The notes under the pieces: generated by a model
Databases searched by the model: none
What the model was told of the DNA's origin: nothing
The model's input: only the letters and a program-made list of their open reading frames with translations
Assembly (NCBI GenBank): GCA_947626795.1
Contig: CANQTH010000009.1
Coordinates: 1-51,706, forward strand
DNA length: 51,706 nucleotides
DNA from: an uncultured Lachnospiraceae bacterium
GTDB taxonomy: Bacteria > Bacillota > Clostridia > Lachnospirales > Lachnospiraceae
Reading direction: 5' to 3'
Program-made: the position numbers and the translations under genes
Shown here: one piece after another, positions 8,000-16,108 of the stretch
Layout of the letters: each line of letters begins with the position of its first letter
Position numbering within the stretch: the first letter of the stretch is position 1

Positions 8000-8146
8000 G
8001 TAACAGTTCAGCTTAGGACTTTGCACTTGCTGCAAAGTCCGTAAGAACGTGTAATTTTTGCCGGGTGGGAATCTGGCTCTTTGCCGAAGGCAAACTTGAA
8101 ATGAGCCGGATTCCGTAACTGTGAGGCCGAAGGCTGAACTGTTACC
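7999..8146. mobile_element. Complete MITE-like inverted-repeat element, 148 bp
   Basis: Perfect 14-bp terminal inverted repeats GGTAACAGTTCAGC (7999-8012) and GCTGAACTGTTACC (8133-8146). AGTATA flanks both sides (7993-7998 and 8147-8152; AGTATAGG if GG is counted), as a target-site duplication would. Inside are three hairpins: GGACTTTGCA/TGCAAAGTCC (8016-8040), GGAATCTGGCTC/GAGCCGGATTCC enclosing TTTGCCGAAGGCAAA (8069-8114), and GCCGAAGGC by the right end. It encodes no protein. It lies between the promoter and nfeD. Related copies and fragments recur across the window. Confidence 0.75.
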
Positions 8147-8195
8147 AGTATAGGCAGGGGACGTTTTTGGCAAAGAACATGGAAGGAGGGAGCTT

Positions 8196-8627
8196 ATGGG
8201 AGGGCTGTTCTGGCTGATCATGATCGTCTTGATGGCGGTGATCGAGCTGATCACGCTCGGGCTGACCACGATCTGGTTTGCGGGCGGGGCGCTGGCGGCG
8301 TTTCTCGCGAGCCTGCTGGGCGCGGGGCTGTTGGCGCAGATCGTCTTGTTTATCGTCGTGTCGGTCGCGCTGCTGGTCGTGACGAGGCCGTTGGCGGTAA
8401 AGTTCTTCAATAAGGACAGGATCCGGACGAACGCGGAAGAACTGATCGGGAAGACTGCCGTCGTGCAGCAGGAAATCGACAATGTAAAGGCGCAGGGCCA
8501 GGTTGCCGTAGGCGGCCAGGAATGGACGGCCCGGTCGGTAAGCGACGCCGTGATCCCAAGCGGCGCGAAGGTGGAGATCGTGCAGATCAGCGGCGTAAAG
8601 CTGATCGTGAAAGAGAAGGAAGGGTAA
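8196..8627 (+). CDS. NfeD-family membrane protein
   Basis: This 143-residue protein has two or three N-terminal hydrophobic helices (about residues 3-65) and a C-terminal OB-fold-like β domain (about 80-143, IGKTAVVQQEIDN...GQVAVGGQEWTA). This is the short NfeD form that pairs with SPFH/flotillin proteins and is thought to help organise membrane microdomains or membrane protein quality control. The band-7 gene follows directly, which is the classical pairing. The ribosome site GGAAGGAGGG is strong. Its stop codon TAA is supplied by the left end of an inverted-repeat element copy (8624-8764), so the last residues may differ from an uninterrupted allele. Confidence 0.9.
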   Translation: MGGLFWLIMIVLMAVIELITLGLTTIWFAGGALAAFLASLLGAGLLAQIVLFIVVSVALLVVTRPLAVKFFNKDRIRTNAEELIGKTAVVQQEIDNVKAQGQVAVGGQEWTARSVSDAVIPSGAKVEIVQISGVKLIVKEKEG

Positions 8628-8764
8628 CAATTCATCGCAGGATTTTGCGCTTGCTGCAAAGTCCATAAGATACGAAGTTTCAGCCAGGAGGGAATCCGCC
8701 CCCGCCGAAGGAGATTTAAATGGGCGGATTTTGTAACAGTGAATCCGTAAGGCTGAGCGGTTAC
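8624..8764. repeat. Near full-length copy of the inverted-repeat element
   Basis: Degenerate ends GTAACAATTCATC and GGCTGAGCGGTTAC, an internal TTTTGCGCTTGCTGCAAAG hairpin remnant and a GGGAATCCGCCC/GGGCGGATT stem match the layout at 7999-8146. AAGG flanks both sides (8620-8623, 8765-8768), which may be a weak duplication. It separates nfeD from the band-7 gene within one operon. Confidence 0.65.
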
Positions 8765-8821
8765 AAGGAATGACAGGCGCGCCCGGTTTGGGGCGGGCCG
8801 ACAGAAATGGAGGGATTTCAG

Positions 8822-9769
8822 ATGGAAAGAGAATTGGCAGTAGGGACGGGGATCATCATTTTCCTGGTCTTATTGATCCTGGCGTTGGTCTTGCTGGCGT
8901 CCTGCGTGAAGATCGTGCCGCAGGCGCACGCGCTCGTCATAGAGCGGCTGGGCGCGTACCAGGGGACGTGGGGCGTTGGGCTGCATTTTAAGATGCCGTT
9001 CATCGACCGCGTGGCAAGGCGCGTCCTTTTGAAGGAGCAGGTCGTGGATTTCGCGCCGCAGCCCGTGATCACGAAAGATAACGTGACGATGCGGATCGAC
9101 ACGGTCGTGTATTTCCAGATCACAGATCCGAAGCTTTTTGCTTACGGCGTGGAGAACCCGATCATGGCGATCGAGAACCTGACGGCGACGACGCTGCGCA
9201 ACATCATCGGCGACCTGGAGCTGGACGAGACGCTGACGTCCAGGGAGCTGATCAATACGAAGATGCGGGCGTCTTTGGACGTCGCGACAGACCCGTGGGG
9301 CATCAAGGTCAACCGCGTGGAGCTGAAGAACATCATCCCGCCGGACCAGATTCAGGACGCCATGGAAAAACAGGCGAAGGCGGAGCGCGAGCGGCGCGCG
9401 GCAGTCACTCAGGCGGAAGGCGAGAAGACGGCGACCATCCTGGTGGCGCAGGGCAAGAAGGAGTCCGCGATCCTGGATGCGGAGGCGGAAAAGCAGGCGG
9501 CGATCCTCCGCGCGGAGGCCAAAAAGGAAGCGACGATGCGCGAGGCGGAAGGACAGGCGGAAGCCATCCTCAGAATCCAGCAGGCGAATGCGGACGGGCT
9601 GAGGTTTCTGCGGGAAGCAGCTCCGGACAGCGCGGTCCTGCAGTTGAAGAGCCTGGAGGCGTTTGCGAAAGCGGCCGATGGGCAGGCGACGAAGATCATC
9701 ATCCCGTCGGAGATCCAGGGCCTGGCCGGGCTGACAAGATCGATCGCGGAGGTCGCGAAGGAAAGCTAG
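8822..9769 (+). CDS. Band-7/SPFH (stomatin/QmcA-like) membrane scaffold protein
   Basis: This 315-residue protein has one N-terminal membrane segment (about residues 9-28), an SPFH/band-7 domain (about 30-220, with VPQAHALVIERLGAYQGTW and RVLLKEQVVDF), and a charged Ala/Glu/Lys helix (about 180-270) that would form a coiled coil for oligomerisation. The family forms ring- or cage-like assemblies that organise membrane domains and modulate proteases. nfeD upstream is the usual partner. The ATG follows GGAGGG with 7-nt spacing; the ATG 15 nt upstream overlaps that site. A 70-bp tandem repeat starts at its stop codon. Confidence 0.92.
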   Translation: MERELAVGTGIIIFLVLLILALVLLASCVKIVPQAHALVIERLGAYQGTWGVGLHFKMPFIDRVARRVLLKEQVVDFAPQPVITKDNVTMRIDTVVYFQITDPKLFAYGVENPIMAIENLTATTLRNIIGDLELDETLTSRELINTKMRASLDVATDPWGIKVNRVELKNIIPPDQIQDAMEKQAKAERERRAAVTQAEGEKTATILVAQGKKESAILDAEAEKQAAILRAEAKKEATMREAEGQAEAILRIQQANADGLRFLREAAPDSAVLQLKSLEAFAKAADGQATKIIIPSEIQGLAGLTRSIAEVAKES

Positions 9770-9944
9770 AAAATCTCGCGTCCCGCTGCCGCAGGAGAAA
9801 AGGATCGGTCTTTTCTCCCGATGGGATGGCGAATTGGAGAAAATCTCGCGTCCCGCTGCCGCAGGAGAAAAGGATCGGTCTTTTCTCGCGATGGGATGGC
9901 GAATTGGAGAAAATCTCGCGTCCCGCTGCCGCAGGGAAAAAGGC
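9769..9944 (+). repeat. 70-bp tandem repeat, 2.5 copies, after the band-7 gene
   Basis: Units start at 9769, 9839 and 9909 with GAAAATCTCGCGTCCCGC and are nearly identical. Each full unit contains the perfect hairpin GAGAAAAG-GATCGGT-CTTTTCTC, so the array is a row of hairpins. No ORF with a ribosome site is present. Confidence 0.85.
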
Positions 9945-9951
9945 TGGGAGA

Positions 9952-9990
9952 GGGCTGCCGTCTTGACATGGCAGCCCGTTGTCCGTCCTT
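9952..9990 (+). terminator. Likely terminator before argF
   Basis: GGGCTGCC (9952-9959) pairs with GGCAGCCC (9970-9977). A T-containing tail (GTTGTCCGTCCTTTTG) follows but there is no clean T-run. Confidence 0.5.
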
Positions 9991-10033
9991 TTGAAAGGCG
10001 GGAAGGGATCCGCGGGAGGATAGGAGTGGAACG

Positions 10034-11017
10034 ATGGATTTAAAAGGAAGGGATTTCCTGAAATTAAAGGATTTTACGCCGGAGGAGATTACATACCTGA
10101 TCGATCTGGCGGCGGAGCTGAAACGGAAGAAAAAAGAAGGCGTCCCGCATGATGAGAAAAAGGGCAGGAACATCGCGCTGATCTTTGAGAAAACAAGCAC
10201 GCGGACGCGCTGCGCGTTTGAGGTGGCGGCCCATGACATGGGGATGCACGTGACGTATCTGGATCCTTCTGGCTCGCAGATCGGAAAAAAAGAGAGCATC
10301 GCGGACACGGCGCGAGTGCTTGGGCGGATGTTTGACGGCATCGAATACCGGGGGTTCGGGCAGGAGATCGTGGAGGAACTGGCGCGCTACGCGGACGTCC
10401 CGGTCTGGAACGGACTGACGAATGAATTCCATCCGACCCAGATGATCGCGGATATGCTGACGATAAAGGAAAAATTCGGGCATCTTGCCGGGATCAAGCT
10501 GGCGTACATGGGGGACGCCCGCTACAATATGGGCAATTCCCTGATGGTGACGTGCGCGAAGCTTGGAATGGATTTTGCGGCCTGCACGGACAAGAAGTAT
10601 TTTCCCGACCCGGAGCTTGTGTCTTACTGCGAGGAAGTCGCGAAAGAGACGGGCGCTTCCATCCTGCTGACGGACGACGTGCGGGAAGGGACGAAGGACG
10701 CGGACGTGATCTATACGGACGTCTGGGTGTCCATGGGCGAGCCGGAAGAGGTATGGGAAAGCCGGATCCGCGCCCTCTCGCCTTACCAGGTCAATCGGAG
10801 CGTCATGGAAAACGCGAAGGAGACGGCGATCTTCATGCATTGCCTCCCGGCGTTCCACGATTTGAAGACGACGATCGGAAAGCAGATTTATGAGAAATTC
10901 GGGCTGACGGAAATGGAAGTCACGGACGAGGTGTTTGAGAGCAGCCAGTCCGTTGTGTTTGACGAGGCGGAGAACCGGATGCACAGCATTAAGGCCGTTA
11001 TGTACGCGACTTTGTAA
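10034..11017 (+). CDS. argF: Ornithine carbamoyltransferase
   Basis: Transfers the carbamoyl group of carbamoyl phosphate to ornithine, giving citrulline, in arginine synthesis (or the reverse in arginine breakdown). At 327 residues it is full length. Carbamoyl-phosphate site STRTR at residues 55-59, FHPTQ (near 135) and the ornithine-loop HCLPAFHD (near 272) are intact. The start follows GCGGGAGGATAGGAGTGGAACG. No arc or arg neighbours are present, so biosynthetic versus catabolic use cannot be decided; the symbol argF is chosen as default. No ARG box or T-box leader was seen. Confidence 0.93.
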   Translation: MDLKGRDFLKLKDFTPEEITYLIDLAAELKRKKKEGVPHDEKKGRNIALIFEKTSTRTRCAFEVAAHDMGMHVTYLDPSGSQIGKKESIADTARVLGRMFDGIEYRGFGQEIVEELARYADVPVWNGLTNEFHPTQMIADMLTIKEKFGHLAGIKLAYMGDARYNMGNSLMVTCAKLGMDFAACTDKKYFPDPELVSYCEEVAKETGASILLTDDVREGTKDADVIYTDVWVSMGEPEEVWESRIRALSPYQVNRSVMENAKETAIFMHCLPAFHDLKTTIGKQIYEKFGLTEMEVTDEVFESSQSVVFDEAENRMHSIKAVMYATL

Positions 11018-11030
11018 ACGCGCCGATCGG

Positions 11031-11151
11031 AACGGCTGTTGCTGCAAAATCCGCAAGACTATGAAAATTTGACCAAGAGGGAATCCGCCCCGCCGAAGGC
11101 AATCTGAATGGGCGGGTTCCGTAACAGTGAAGCCGTAAGGCGGAACGGTTG
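11031..11151. repeat. Decayed copy of the inverted-repeat element
   Basis: The order TGCTGCAAAATCCGCAAG, GGGAATCCGCC...GGCGGGTTCC, GTAACAGTGAAGCCGTAAGG, CGGAACGGTT follows the 7999-8146 element, but the left terminal repeat is eroded (GGAACGGCTG). It fills the argF-birA gap. Confidence 0.6.
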
Positions 11152-11170
11152 GCTTCAAGGAGGGGAACGG

Positions 11171-12172
11171 ATGAAGACAGAGATATTGCAGGCGCTGCGC
11201 CAGGCGGGGGACGGCGCGTATCTGTCCGGGCAGGAGCTGTGCGAAAGGTTCGGCGTGTCCCGGACGGCGGTCTGGAAAGCCATCAAGCAGCTCAAAGAAT
11301 CCGGATACGTGATCGAGGCGGTTCAAAACAGGGGCTACCGCCTGGTATCCGTGCCGGACGTCCTTTCTAAGAGCGAGGTCGAGAGCAGGCTCGGCACGAA
11401 ATGGGCGGGACGCCCGATCTGCTATTTTGACGAGATCGATTCGACCAACGCGGAGGCGAAGCGGATCGCGGAAGCGCAGGGCGGCGCGGGCGCGCACGGG
11501 ACGGTCGTCGTGGCGGATATGCAGACGGCGGGGCGCGGGCGGCGCGGGCGCGGCTGGGTCTCCCCGCATGGGACGGGCATTTTTTTCACCATTCTCTTAA
11601 AGCCGGACATCGACCCGGCGAACGCCTCAATGCTGACGCTGGTAAAGGCCCTGGCGGCCGCGCGCGGGATTGAGCGGACGACCGGGCTGAAAGCCGGGAT
11701 AAAATGGCCGAACGACATCGTAGCCAATGGGAAAAAAGTGGTCGGGATCTTGACGGAGATGAGCGCGCAGGTTGATTACGTCAACCACATCGTGGTCGGG
11801 ACGGGCATCAACGTGTACCAGACGGATTTCCCGGAGGAGATCGCGAAGACCGCGACTTCCCTGCGGCTGGAGGCGGGAGAAATGCCAGGGTTTTCCAGGG
11901 CGGGGCTTTTGGCGGCGGTCTTAGGGGAATTTGAGCGATATTATGAGACGTATATGCAGACGCAGGATCTGTCCGCGCTGGCGGCGGAATACAATTCCAT
12001 GCTGGTGAACTGCGGGCGGCGCGTGCGCGTGCTGGACCCGTTGGGCGAGTTTGAAGGGACGGCGCAGGGGATCGACGCGCGCGGGCAGCTCTTAGTAGAG
12101 CTTGCGGACGGGACGGTCACAAAGGTATCCTCCGGGGAAGTTTCAGTCCGGGGGATTTACGGATATGTGTAG
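11171..12172 (+). CDS. birA: Bifunctional biotin ligase / biotin operon repressor
   Basis: Activates biotin to biotinyl-5'-AMP and attaches it to carboxylase carrier domains; with its DNA-binding domain it can also repress biotin genes. 333 residues: an N-terminal winged helix-turn-helix (about 1-65, ELCERFGVSRTAVWKAIKQL), the catalytic domain with the biotinyl-AMP loop GRGRRGRGW (121-129), KWPNDI (near 181) and VGTGINV, and a C-terminal SH3-like cap. The start follows AAGGAGGGGAACGG. It heads the compact birA - DUF6145-like - coaX - dus cluster. Its last 30 codons are re-copied twice downstream as a 91-bp tandem repeat. Confidence 0.95.
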   Translation: MKTEILQALRQAGDGAYLSGQELCERFGVSRTAVWKAIKQLKESGYVIEAVQNRGYRLVSVPDVLSKSEVESRLGTKWAGRPICYFDEIDSTNAEAKRIAEAQGGAGAHGTVVVADMQTAGRGRRGRGWVSPHGTGIFFTILLKPDIDPANASMLTLVKALAAARGIERTTGLKAGIKWPNDIVANGKKVVGILTEMSAQVDYVNHIVVGTGINVYQTDFPEEIAKTATSLRLEAGEMPGFSRAGLLAAVLGEFERYYETYMQTQDLSALAAEYNSMLVNCGRRVRVLDPLGEFEGTAQGIDARGQLLVELADGTVTKVSSGEVSVRGIYGYV

Positions 12173-12354
12173 CAGGCAGCGTTTGGCGGAGCTTGCGGAC
12201 GGGACGGTCACAAAGGTATCCTCCGGAGAAGTTTCGGTTCGGGGGATTTACGGATATGTGTAGCAGGCAGCGTTTGGCGGAGCTTGCGGACGGGACGGTC
12301 ACAAAGGTATCCTCCGGGGAGGTTTCAGTCCGGGGGATTTACGGATATGTGTAG
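12082..12354 (+). repeat. 91-bp tandem triplication of the birA 3' end
   Basis: Exactly three 91-bp units: 12082-12172, 12173-12263 and 12264-12354. Each ends in GGATATGTGTAG, i.e. the birA stop. Copies 2 and 3 differ from copy 1 by few bases except at the left end. As 91 is not a multiple of three, each copy lies in a new frame. The third ends just before the ribosome site of the next gene. Confidence 0.92.
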
Positions 12355-12364
12355 GGAGGACGGC

Positions 12365-12700
12365 GTGTACGAGGACGAGATCGTGTTGTGCGCATCCAGC
12401 GCATATGTGAAAAAATATTATCTGAACGAGGAATTTGAGGCGCTGCCGGACAGCGTCAAGGATGAACTGAAAGCCATGTGCGTGCTTTATACCGAAGACG
12501 TGGGCGGCGTCCTGACGCTGTTGTTTGACGGGAGCGGGAATCTGCAGTTCCGCGCTTCGGCGGACGACGGCGACCTGCTGTACGACGAGATCGGGAGTGT
12601 GCTGAAGATCAAGCAGCTCCAGCAGACGCGCCGGGACCTGCTGGAATCGCTGGAACTATATTTTAAAGTTTTTTTCCTGGGAGAAGAAGCGGAGGTTTGA
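12365..12700 (+). CDS. DUF6145-like small conserved protein
   Basis: This 111-residue acidic protein resembles a small family I recall as DUF6145 from Lachnospiraceae ([57 protein letters not shown]). No function is known. I chose the GTG at 12365 because GGGAGGA sits 4 nt upstream; an in-frame ATG at 12346 has no ribosome site and lies in the tandem repeat. Its stop is 2 nt before the coaX ATG and the coaX ribosome site lies inside its last codons, so the two are co-translated. Position between birA and coaX hints at cofactor housekeeping, but that is inference. Confidence 0.75.
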   Translation: MYEDEIVLCASSAYVKKYYLNEEFEALPDSVKDELKAMCVLYTEDVGGVLTLLFDGSGNLQFRASADDGDLLYDEIGSVLKIKQLQQTRRDLLESLELYFKVFFLGEEAEV

Positions 12701-12702
12701 AT

Positions 12703-13485
12703 ATGCTCTTAGTCGTGGACGTTGGAAACACAAATATCACATTCGGGGTGTTCCGTGGGGAGAAGCTGGAAACGACTTTCCGCATGACGACGAAGCTGCA
12801 GAGGACTTCGGATGAGTACGGCATCTGCATCCGGGACCTGCTGGCGCATAACCGGATCGAGCATGGGGAGATCCGGGACGTGATCATCGCGTCGGTCGTC
12901 CCAAACGTCATGCATTCCCTGCTCAGTTCGTTCATCAAATATTTTGACATCCATCCGGTCGTCGTGGAGCCGGGGATCAAGACGGGGATCCGCATCGCGA
13001 CGGAGAACCCGAGGCAGCTTGGGGCGGACCGCATCGTTGACGCGGCGGCCGCCTATGAGCTTTATGGCGGCCCGGTGTTCGTCATTGATTTTGGGACGGG
13101 GACGACGTACGACCTGGTGGACGAGACGGGTGCGTTCGTGTCCGGCGTCACGGCGCCGGGCATCCAGACCTCGGCGAAGGCGCTTTGGGAAGAAGCCGCG
13201 AAGCTGCCGGAGATCGAGATCCGCAAGCCGGGGAGCATCCTGGCGCGGGAGACGATCAGCAGTATGCAGGCCGGGCTGATCTACGGGCAGATCGGGCAGA
13301 CGGAGTATATCATAAAGCAGACGAAGAAGGAAATTGGCTGCCAGGATCTGAAAGTCGTGGCGACCGGGGGCCTCGGGAAGATCATCGCGAACGAGACGGA
13401 CGCGATCGATATCTACGACCCGACTCTGACGCTGCAGGGACTTCGCCTGATCTATAAGAAGCAAAACCGGAAGAAGGAATTGTAA
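12703..13485 (+). CDS. coaX: Type III pantothenate kinase
   Basis: Phosphorylates pantothenate, the first step of coenzyme A synthesis. 260 residues, the normal length. The ASKHA phosphate-1 motif [10 protein letters not shown] (6-15), the GADR(I) motif (about 106-110) and [11 protein letters not shown] (about 128-138) are present. The start is ATG 12703, 7 nt after GGAGG; a TTG two codons earlier is less likely. It sits tightly between the DUF6145-like gene and dus, 6 nt before the latter, so it belongs to the birA cluster that links biotin, CoA and tRNA modification genes. Confidence 0.95.
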   Translation: MLLVVDVGNTNITFGVFRGEKLETTFRMTTKLQRTSDEYGICIRDLLAHNRIEHGEIRDVIIASVVPNVMHSLLSSFIKYFDIHPVVVEPGIKTGIRIATENPRQLGADRIVDAAAAYELYGGPVFVIDFGTGTTYDLVDETGAFVSGVTAPGIQTSAKALWEEAAKLPEIEIRKPGSILARETISSMQAGLIYGQIGQTEYIIKQTKKEIGCQDLKVVATGGLGKIIANETDAIDIYDPTLTLQGLRLIYKKQNRKKEL

Positions 13486-13491
13486 GAAGCG

Positions 13492-14475
13492 ATGGATACG
13501 TTAAAAATCGGGAATGTGACGCTTGAGAATCATCTGATCTTGGCGCCGATGGCAGGGGTTTGCGACCTGCCATTTCGCTTGTTATGCAAGGAACAGGGCG
13601 CAGGGCTTGTCTGCATGGAAATGGTGAGCGCGAAAGGGATCTATTACAACAACAAAAAGACGGAGGAGCTTTTGACCATCGAGCCGGAGGAACGCCCGGT
13701 GTCCCTTCAGTTTTTCGGGGCGGACGCAGATATCATGAGCGAGATGGCGAAACGGGTGGAAGAGCGGCCGTTCGACATCCTGGACGTGAACATGGGCTGT
13801 CCCGTCCCGAAGGTCGTGAACAACGGCGAGGGATCCGCGCTGATGAAGCAGCCGAAGCTGGCTTACGAGATCGTCTCGAAGCTGGTGAAGGCCATCCGGA
13901 AGCCCGTCACGGTCAAGATCCGCAAAGGCTTTGACGATGCCCACGTAAACGCGGAAGAGATCGCCCGTGCCGTGGAGGAAGCCGGGGCGAGCGCGATCGC
14001 CGTGCATGGGCGGACGCGGGAGCAGTATTATTCCGGCAGGGCGGATTGGGATATCATACGCCGCGTCAAGGAGGCGGTGTCGATACCCGTGATCGGGAAC
14101 GGGGATATCCTGACGGCAGAGGATGTTTTGCGGATGAAACGGCAGACCGGGTGCGACGGCTTCATGATCGGGCGCGGCGCGCAGGGGAATCCGTGGATCT
14201 TCCGGCAGATCCTCCATTATATGGAGACGGGGGAGGAGCTGCCCAGGCCGGGGATGGAGGAGATCGTGGAAATGATCCTGCGCCATGCCAAAGGCCTGAT
14301 CGCGCTGAAAGGAGAGACGACGGCGATCCGGGAGATGCGGAAGCATGCGGCATGGTACACCAGCGGCTGCAAAAATTCGGCGAAGCTGCGCAGGAAGATC
14401 AACGAGACGGAGACGTACGGGCAGTTGGAAGAGTTGCTGTGCGCGGCGGCGGAAGGGCGTCTGGCGGGAAATTAA
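13492..14475 (+). CDS. dusB: tRNA-dihydrouridine synthase B
   Basis: FMN-dependent reduction of specific uridines in tRNA to dihydrouridine. 327 residues with a TIM-barrel N-terminal domain. LAPMAGVCDLPFR (18-30) is the FMN-site start, the active-site Cys is C103 in DVNMGCPVPK, and HGRTREQYYSG and NGDI...MIGRGAQGNPW carry phosphate contacts. The helical C-terminal tRNA-binding domain is intact. The start is 6 nt after the coaX stop with a weak ribosome site (AAGGAATTGTAAGAAGCG), in line with translational coupling. Confidence 0.93.
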   Translation: MDTLKIGNVTLENHLILAPMAGVCDLPFRLLCKEQGAGLVCMEMVSAKGIYYNNKKTEELLTIEPEERPVSLQFFGADADIMSEMAKRVEERPFDILDVNMGCPVPKVVNNGEGSALMKQPKLAYEIVSKLVKAIRKPVTVKIRKGFDDAHVNAEEIARAVEEAGASAIAVHGRTREQYYSGRADWDIIRRVKEAVSIPVIGNGDILTAEDVLRMKRQTGCDGFMIGRGAQGNPWIFRQILHYMETGEELPRPGMEEIVEMILRHAKGLIALKGETTAIREMRKHAAWYTSGCKNSAKLRRKINETETYGQLEELLCAAAEGRLAGN

Positions 14476-14502
14476 CCGGGATAGAATATCCGAGGAGAGG
14501 CT

Positions 14503-14596
14503 GTCATATATTGGTAACGGTTCAGCGTGGGAGGCAGCCGGGACGGGGGTAAAGCCCCACGGCGCGGGGCCGTCATGTATTGGTAACGGTTCAGCG
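14503..14596 (+). repeat. Directly repeated ends of the inverted-repeat element
   Basis: GTCATATATT-GGTAACGGTTCAGCG (14503-14527) recurs as GTCATGTATT-GGTAACGGTTCAGCG (14572-14596), a 69-bp period. The GGTAACGGTTCAGC part is the terminal repeat of the MITE-like family, so element ends have been tandemly duplicated after dusB. Confidence 0.65.
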
Positions 14597-14605
14597 CGGG
14601 GTTTT

Positions 14606-15235
14606 TTGGGAGGCTTCGGCGCAAAACAGGAAGACAGGGGGGATCGCAGGATAAGGGGGATAAGGGAGATTGCGCGCAGGCTGTGGCGGCTCATCCGGGC
14701 GGACGCCCAGGAAGGCGGAGACGGGCGGGAAGAGGCCGCCCGAAAAGAGAACCCGTACCTGGCGAGGCTGCGGGGGATCTTAGAGCAGGTTCTGGAAAAA
14801 TACGGCATGGATTACCGGACGTTCCGGCCGCTCCTGATCGATACGGACATGCCGCCGGAGTCCCTGCTGGAGGAGGACGACGTGGGGCTGGTCTTAGAAC
14901 AGCTTTCCGACGGCTTGAATTTTTTGGAGATCGAGACGGGGCGGCCTGCATATTTTGAGCCGTATATTGAAAAAATGTATGAAGACACGGGATTGGTCGT
15001 TCAGCTAAGGGCGAAGGGGACGGCGTCCCCGGAGGAAGTCAACGTCGTGCTGGACATGGAGCGGGAAGGCGGGATCAACGGAAGGTATATCCGGGAGCAT
15101 ATCCGTTACCTTCCGGTCTACAAGCGTCCCTGGGGCGAAGTGAAAGGCGAAGTGAAAGGCGAAGTGAAAGAGGGGCGGAATGTTGACATTTCCATACCTA
15201 TCGGGTATAATACTGTGATTGTGAAAAGGCAATAA
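14606..15235 (+). CDS. Conserved-looking protein of unknown function, start uncertain
   Basis: The frame is open from 14345, but upstream residues come from the dus overlap and repeat DNA, so I place the start provisionally at TTG 14606 (209 residues); an internal start is possible. The body from residue ~45 (ENPYLARLRGILEQVLEKYGMDYRTF...) is acidic and mixed helical. It ends with a threefold GEVK repeat (12 bp each, 15136-15170) and a tail that is also the greA promoter. No family is recognised. The absence of a clean ribosome site suggests its 5' end was damaged by the repeats at 14503-14596. Confidence 0.5.
   Translation: MGGFGAKQEDRGDRRIRGIREIARRLWRLIRADAQEGGDGREEAARKENPYLARLRGILEQVLEKYGMDYRTFRPLLIDTDMPPESLLEEDDVGLVLEQLSDGLNFLEIETGRPAYFEPYIEKMYEDTGLVVQLRAKGTASPEEVNVVLDMEREGGINGRYIREHIRYLPVYKRPWGEVKGEVKGEVKEGRNVDISIPIGYNTVIVKRQ
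15183..15211 (+). promoter_or_regulatory. Consensus promoter of greA inside the preceding ORF
   Basis: Perfect TTGACA (15183-15188), 17-bp spacer, perfect TATAAT (15206-15211). It is followed by a GTGGCC/GGCCAC hairpin (15241-15256) in the greA leader. Confidence 0.85.
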
Positions 15236-15352
15236 ATCTTGTGGCCGTCCGGCCACGAAATCTTTTCCGCCTTAAACGGGAGGAATTAGGCCATTGTTTT
15301 ACGGCAAGAATTAAAAAATCAAACAGATGATGGAAAAGGAAGGCGTAGGATC

Positions 15353-15832
15353 ATGGAGAAAAAAAATTTATTGACTTATGAAGGACTGAAGAAATTAGAG
15401 ACGGAACTGCACGACTTGAAGGTCGTTAAGCGGAAGGAAGTCGCGCAGAAGATCAAAGAGGCGAGGGAGCAGGGCGACCTTTCGGAGAATGCGGAATACG
15501 ACGCGGCGAAGGATGAGCAGAGGGACATCGAGGCGAGGATCGAGGAGATCGAGAAGATCTTGAAGAATGCCGAGGTCGTCGTGGAAGACGAAGTGGATTT
15601 GGATAAGATCAGCGTTGGCTGCTGTGTGAAGATTTTAGATTGCGAATATGACGAGGAATTGGAATATAAGATCGTAGGGTCGACGGAAGCGAACAGCCTG
15701 CAGGGGAAGATCTCCAACGAGTCCCCGGTCGGCAAGGCGCTGATCGGGGCGAAAGTCGGGGACACGGTCAGCATCGAGACGCAGGCCGGGGTCATCGAGT
15801 ACAAGATCCTGGAGATCTGGCGTTCCAATTAA
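15353..15832 (+). CDS. greA: Transcription elongation factor GreA
   Basis: Rescues backtracked RNA polymerase by stimulating cleavage of the nascent RNA. 159 residues, normal length. The N-terminal coiled coil contains the acidic tip in [18 protein letters not shown] (about 40-57). The C-terminal FKBP-like domain includes [14 protein letters not shown] (about 127-140). The start follows GGAAGGCGTAGGATC. It has its own perfect promoter and a 19-bp stem terminator, so it is monocistronic. The last codons and stop are re-copied 67 bp downstream. Confidence 0.96.
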   Translation: MEKKNLLTYEGLKKLETELHDLKVVKRKEVAQKIKEAREQGDLSENAEYDAAKDEQRDIEARIEEIEKILKNAEVVVEDEVDLDKISVGCCVKILDCEYDEELEYKIVGSTEANSLQGKISNESPVGKALIGAKVGDTVSIETQAGVIEYKILEIWRSN

Positions 15833-15915
15833 GGGAGAGAGCCGACGGATCCATCCACGGCAAAGACGACGCAAAAACAGGATCTGGCGTTCCGGTTAAG
15901 GGAGAGAGCCGACGG
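15814..15915 (+). repeat. Duplicated greA 3' end, 67-bp spacing
   Basis: About 35 bp starting GATCTGGCGTTCC and running through the stop to GAGAGAGCCGACGG occurs at 15814-15848 and again at 15881-15915, with a two-base difference (CCAATT/CCGGTT). Confidence 0.85.
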
Positions 15916-15967
15916 GGCTGCCGCAAGAAGGATGAAGCATGGATTCCTTCTTGCGGCAGCCCCGTTT
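15914..15967 (+). terminator. Strong terminator after greA
   Basis: A perfect 19-bp stem, 15914-15932 with 15945-15963, and a 12-nt loop, followed by GTTTTC. Part of the right arm (CTTCTTGCGGCAGCCCC) recurs at 16038-16055. Confidence 0.85.
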
Positions 15968-15982
15968 TCATGCGCAGGTGCC

Positions 15983-16108
15983 TTACTGCGCGTTTTCTTT
16001 TTATTTTGGATTCACGTAGGAGAACGCGTTGGGGTTCCTTCTTGCGGCAGCCCCGTTTCTTACTGCGCGTCTTCTTTTTTCTCCGGGTCTACGTAGGAGA
16101 ACGCGTTG
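15983..16108. repeat. Duplicated 3' end of the L,D-transpeptidase gene
   Basis: TTACTGCGCG...CTTTTT...ACGTAGGAGAACGCGTTGG occurs inside the gene (16060-16108) and again beyond its stop (15983 to about 16032), a 77-bp spacing. The hairpin arm TTCCTTCTTGCGGCAGCCCC is copied too (15944, 16035). The intact stop codon is duplicated with it. Confidence 0.8.

Noticed and set aside
9769..9944. CRISPR array
   Set aside because: Directly adjacent 70-bp units without spacers; same for the 73-, 70- and 91-bp arrays.
9295..9966. 223-residue frame overlapping the band-7 gene and the 70-bp array
   Set aside because: Out of frame with a certain gene; Gly/Arg-rich product; continues only because repeats lack stops.
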